In this document: one piece after another, positions 5,296-6,731 of the stretch
How positions within the stretch are numbered: position 1 is the first letter of the stretch
Layout: each line of letters starts with the position of its first letter
Source: DASYAN01 sp036501345
GTDB taxonomy: Bacteria; Chloroflexota; Ktedonobacteria; Ktedonobacterales; Ktedonobacteraceae
Length of the DNA: 6,731 nucleotides
Reading direction: 5' to 3'
Assembly (NCBI GenBank): GCA_036501345.1
Contig: DASYAN010000292.1
Coordinates: forward strand, 1 to 6,731
Made by a program: the position numbers and the translations under genes
Notes under the pieces: model-generated
Database searches by the model: none
Told to the model about the DNA's origin: nothing
What the model saw: the letters and a program-made list of their open reading frames with translations, nothing else

Positions 5296-6411
5296 ATGTC
5301 TATGCATGACGATAGCTCTCAATTGAAACGTACTCCTCTCTATGAACAGCATCGTGAGCTCGGAGCTCGTCTGGTGGAGTTTGGCGGCTGGGAGATGCCT
5401 GTACAGTATAGCAGTATTTTGGAGGAGCATGAGGCTGTACGCACGCGAGCTGGTCTCTTCGATGTCAGTCATATGGGCGAATTTAAGGTCGAGGGACCTG
5501 ATGTTCTGGACTTTTTGCAGTACCTTGTGCCCAATGATGTCTCGCGTCTAGCAATTCATCAGGCGCTCTATACGCAGCTGTGCCTGCCCAATGGCAATGT
5601 GATCGATGATCTCCTGATCTATCGTCTGGCCGAGCAAAACTATATGCTCGTGGTCAATGCGAGCAATATTGCCAATGACTTTGCCTGGATAAACGGACAG
5701 AGCTCTCACTTCCAGCATGTAGTGGTCAGCGATCAATCCGAGACGACTGCACTAATGGCTGTGCAGGGTCCCCTGGCGGAAGAGATCTTACAGCCACTGA
5801 CGGATATTAACCTCAAGAGCATTCGTTACTACCATTGCGTAGCGGGCCTGATCGATGGGGTAAACAGTATCATTTCGCGTACTGGTTATACTGGTGAGGA
5901 TGGCTTCGAGATTTACTGTTCTCCTGCCGACGTTGTAAAGCTTTGGAAAGATATTTTGGTAGCGGGTAAACCTCGGGGATTGTTGCCTACTGGCCTGGGT
6001 GCACGGGATACACTGCGTCTGGAAGCTGGCTATTGCCTGTACGGGCACGAACTCGACGAGCAGACCAATCCACTTGAAGCGCAGTTGGGCTGGACTGTAA
6101 AGTTTAATAGCGGCATGTTTATTGGTCGTGATGTCTTGCTCGCGGTGAAAGAACAGGGTCCCAAGCGATTGCTAGTGGGCATCGAACTGCTGGAACGTGG
6201 CGTACCACGTAGCGGTTATGCACTCTATGAGCAAGATCAACAGATTGGCAGCCTGACGAGTGGTGCACCTGGTCCAACCATACACAAAAACATTGGCATG
6301 GGTTATGTCGAAACTGCCCGTGCGACCGTTGGCCGTCAGGTACAGGTAGACATTCGCGGCAAACGTGTTGCTGCACAGATCGTGGCACTGCCATTTTACA
6401 AACACAAATAA
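5296..6411 (+). CDS. gcvT: Aminomethyltransferase, glycine cleavage system T-protein
   Basis: Takes the aminomethyl group from GcvH and, with tetrahydrofolate, yields 5,10-methylene-tetrahydrofolate and ammonia. From ATG 5296 the protein has 371 residues, close to the usual 360-375. Landmarks: LKRTPLYEQHRELGARLVEF (10-29) then GGWEMPVQYSS, GLFDVSHMGE (53-62), PNGNVIDDLLIYR (98-110) containing the Asp pair that includes the conserved catalytic aspartate, SRTGYTGEDGFEIY (194-207), GARDTLRLEAGYCLYGHEL (235-253), and GSLTSGAP with KNIGMGYV (318-338) in the C-terminal barrel. The start is uncertain. ATG 5296 has GGAG at 5282-5285, 10 bases upstream, and fits the family N-terminus. ATG 5302 is also possible. 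ATG 5257 has GAGG 6 bases upstream and would add 13 residues without homologous counterpart. A TTG at 5236 is unlikely because it lies in the T6 hairpin tail. Confidence 0.96.
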   Translation: MSMHDDSSQLKRTPLYEQHRELGARLVEFGGWEMPVQYSSILEEHEAVRTRAGLFDVSHMGEFKVEGPDVLDFLQYLVPNDVSRLAIHQALYTQLCLPNGNVIDDLLIYRLAEQNYMLVVNASNIANDFAWINGQSSHFQHVVVSDQSETTALMAVQGPLAEEILQPLTDINLKSIRYYHCVAGLIDGVNSIISRTGYTGEDGFEIYCSPADVVKLWKDILVAGKPRGLLPTGLGARDTLRLEAGYCLYGHELDEQTNPLEAQLGWTVKFNSGMFIGRDVLLAVKEQGPKRLLVGIELLERGVPRSGYALYEQDQQIGSLTSGAPGPTIHKNIGMGYVETARATVGRQVQVDIRGKRVAAQIVALPFYKHK

Positions 6412-6459
6412 GAAAAAGGTAACTACTCAGGTACCGATGGAGAAGAGAGGAAAGAGACG

Positions 6460-6731
6460 ATGGCTAGCTTAAATCATCCCGACAACCTGAAATATAGTAA
6501 GACCGACGAATGGGTGCGTGTGGAAGGCGATCAGGTTATAATTGGCATTACTGACTATGCTCAAGACCAACTAGGGGATATTGTCTACATCGAACTGCCT
6601 TGGGAGAGCGGCCAACAGATCGCCCATGAGGAGAAATTTGGCGATATCGAATCGGTCAAGGCGACATCTGAGCTTGTTTCTCCTGTTGCTGGCGAAATTA
6701 TCAAGGCCAACGAGGAACTCAAGGAGCATCC
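6460..6731 (+). CDS. gcvH: Glycine cleavage system H-protein, cut by the window end
   Basis: The lipoyl carrier that shuttles the aminomethyl group between P-, T- and L-proteins. Ninety complete codons are present before the window ends; the full protein is normally about 125-130 residues, so roughly the last third is missing. NLKYSKTDEWVRVEGD (9-24), IGITDYAQDQLGDIVYIELP (28-47) and FGDIESVKATSELVSPVAGE (60-79) are characteristic, and K67 in ESVKA is the predicted lipoylation site. The start ATG at 6460 follows the purine-rich GAGAGGAAAG (6445-6454), and homology begins within the first ten residues. It lies 48 bases past gcvT with no terminator between, so both are probably cotranscribed. 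No stop codon is visible in the window. Confidence 0.96.
   Translation, partial: MASLNHPDNLKYSKTDEWVRVEGDQVIIGITDYAQDQLGDIVYIELPWESGQQIAHEEKFGDIESVKATSELVSPVAGEIIKANEELKEH

Overview
The window carries the start of a glycine cleavage system (GCS) gene cluster on the + strand, preceded by a single-domain Lrp/AsnC-type regulator and a PLP-dependent serine/threonine dehydratase. The order is lrp-like (443-937), serine/threonine dehydratase (1096-2115), gcvPA (2188-3630), gcvPB (3633-5102), gcvT (5296-6411) and gcvH (6460 to the window edge, incomplete). All genes point the same way and all have recognisable ribosome binding sites.

Organism: a bacterium with roughly balanced GC and a split P-protein (GcvPA plus GcvPB on separate genes), as known from Firmicutes, Chloroflexota, Thermotogota and others. 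The gene order and protein character look to me most like a Chloroflexota member such as a Ktedonobacteria. This is an inference from general impression, not from a search, and only moderately supported.

Layout: 1-290 has no complete gene. It holds a short reading frame open from the window edge to a TAG at 118-120, lying inside several hairpins, then a striking 16-bp perfect inverted repeat (244-289). 290-442 is AT-rich and ends in a good sigma-70-like promoter (383-411) for the regulator. The 158-nt gap before the dehydratase contains a 7-bp inverted repeat and repeated TGATC motifs that may be operator sites. gcvPA and gcvPB are 2 nt apart and probably translationally coupled. The 193-nt gap before gcvT is not just a spacer: it contains a promoter-like sequence, a strong Shine-Dalgarno followed by only a three-codon frame, and a small hairpin with six Ts just ahead of gcvT, which together resemble a regulatory leader.

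How the genes work together: GcvPA/GcvPB decarboxylates glycine onto the lipoyl arm of GcvH, and GcvT moves the one-carbon unit to tetrahydrofolate, releasing ammonia. The L-protein and serine hydroxymethyltransferase are not in the window. A dehydratase able to act on serine would turn serine made from glycine into pyruvate, so the cluster could be a glycine/serine/threonine catabolic module under an amino-acid-sensing regulator. That link is inferred from gene proximity. Apart from the noncoding leaders, the coding content is conventional; I do not see an undescribed protein system here.
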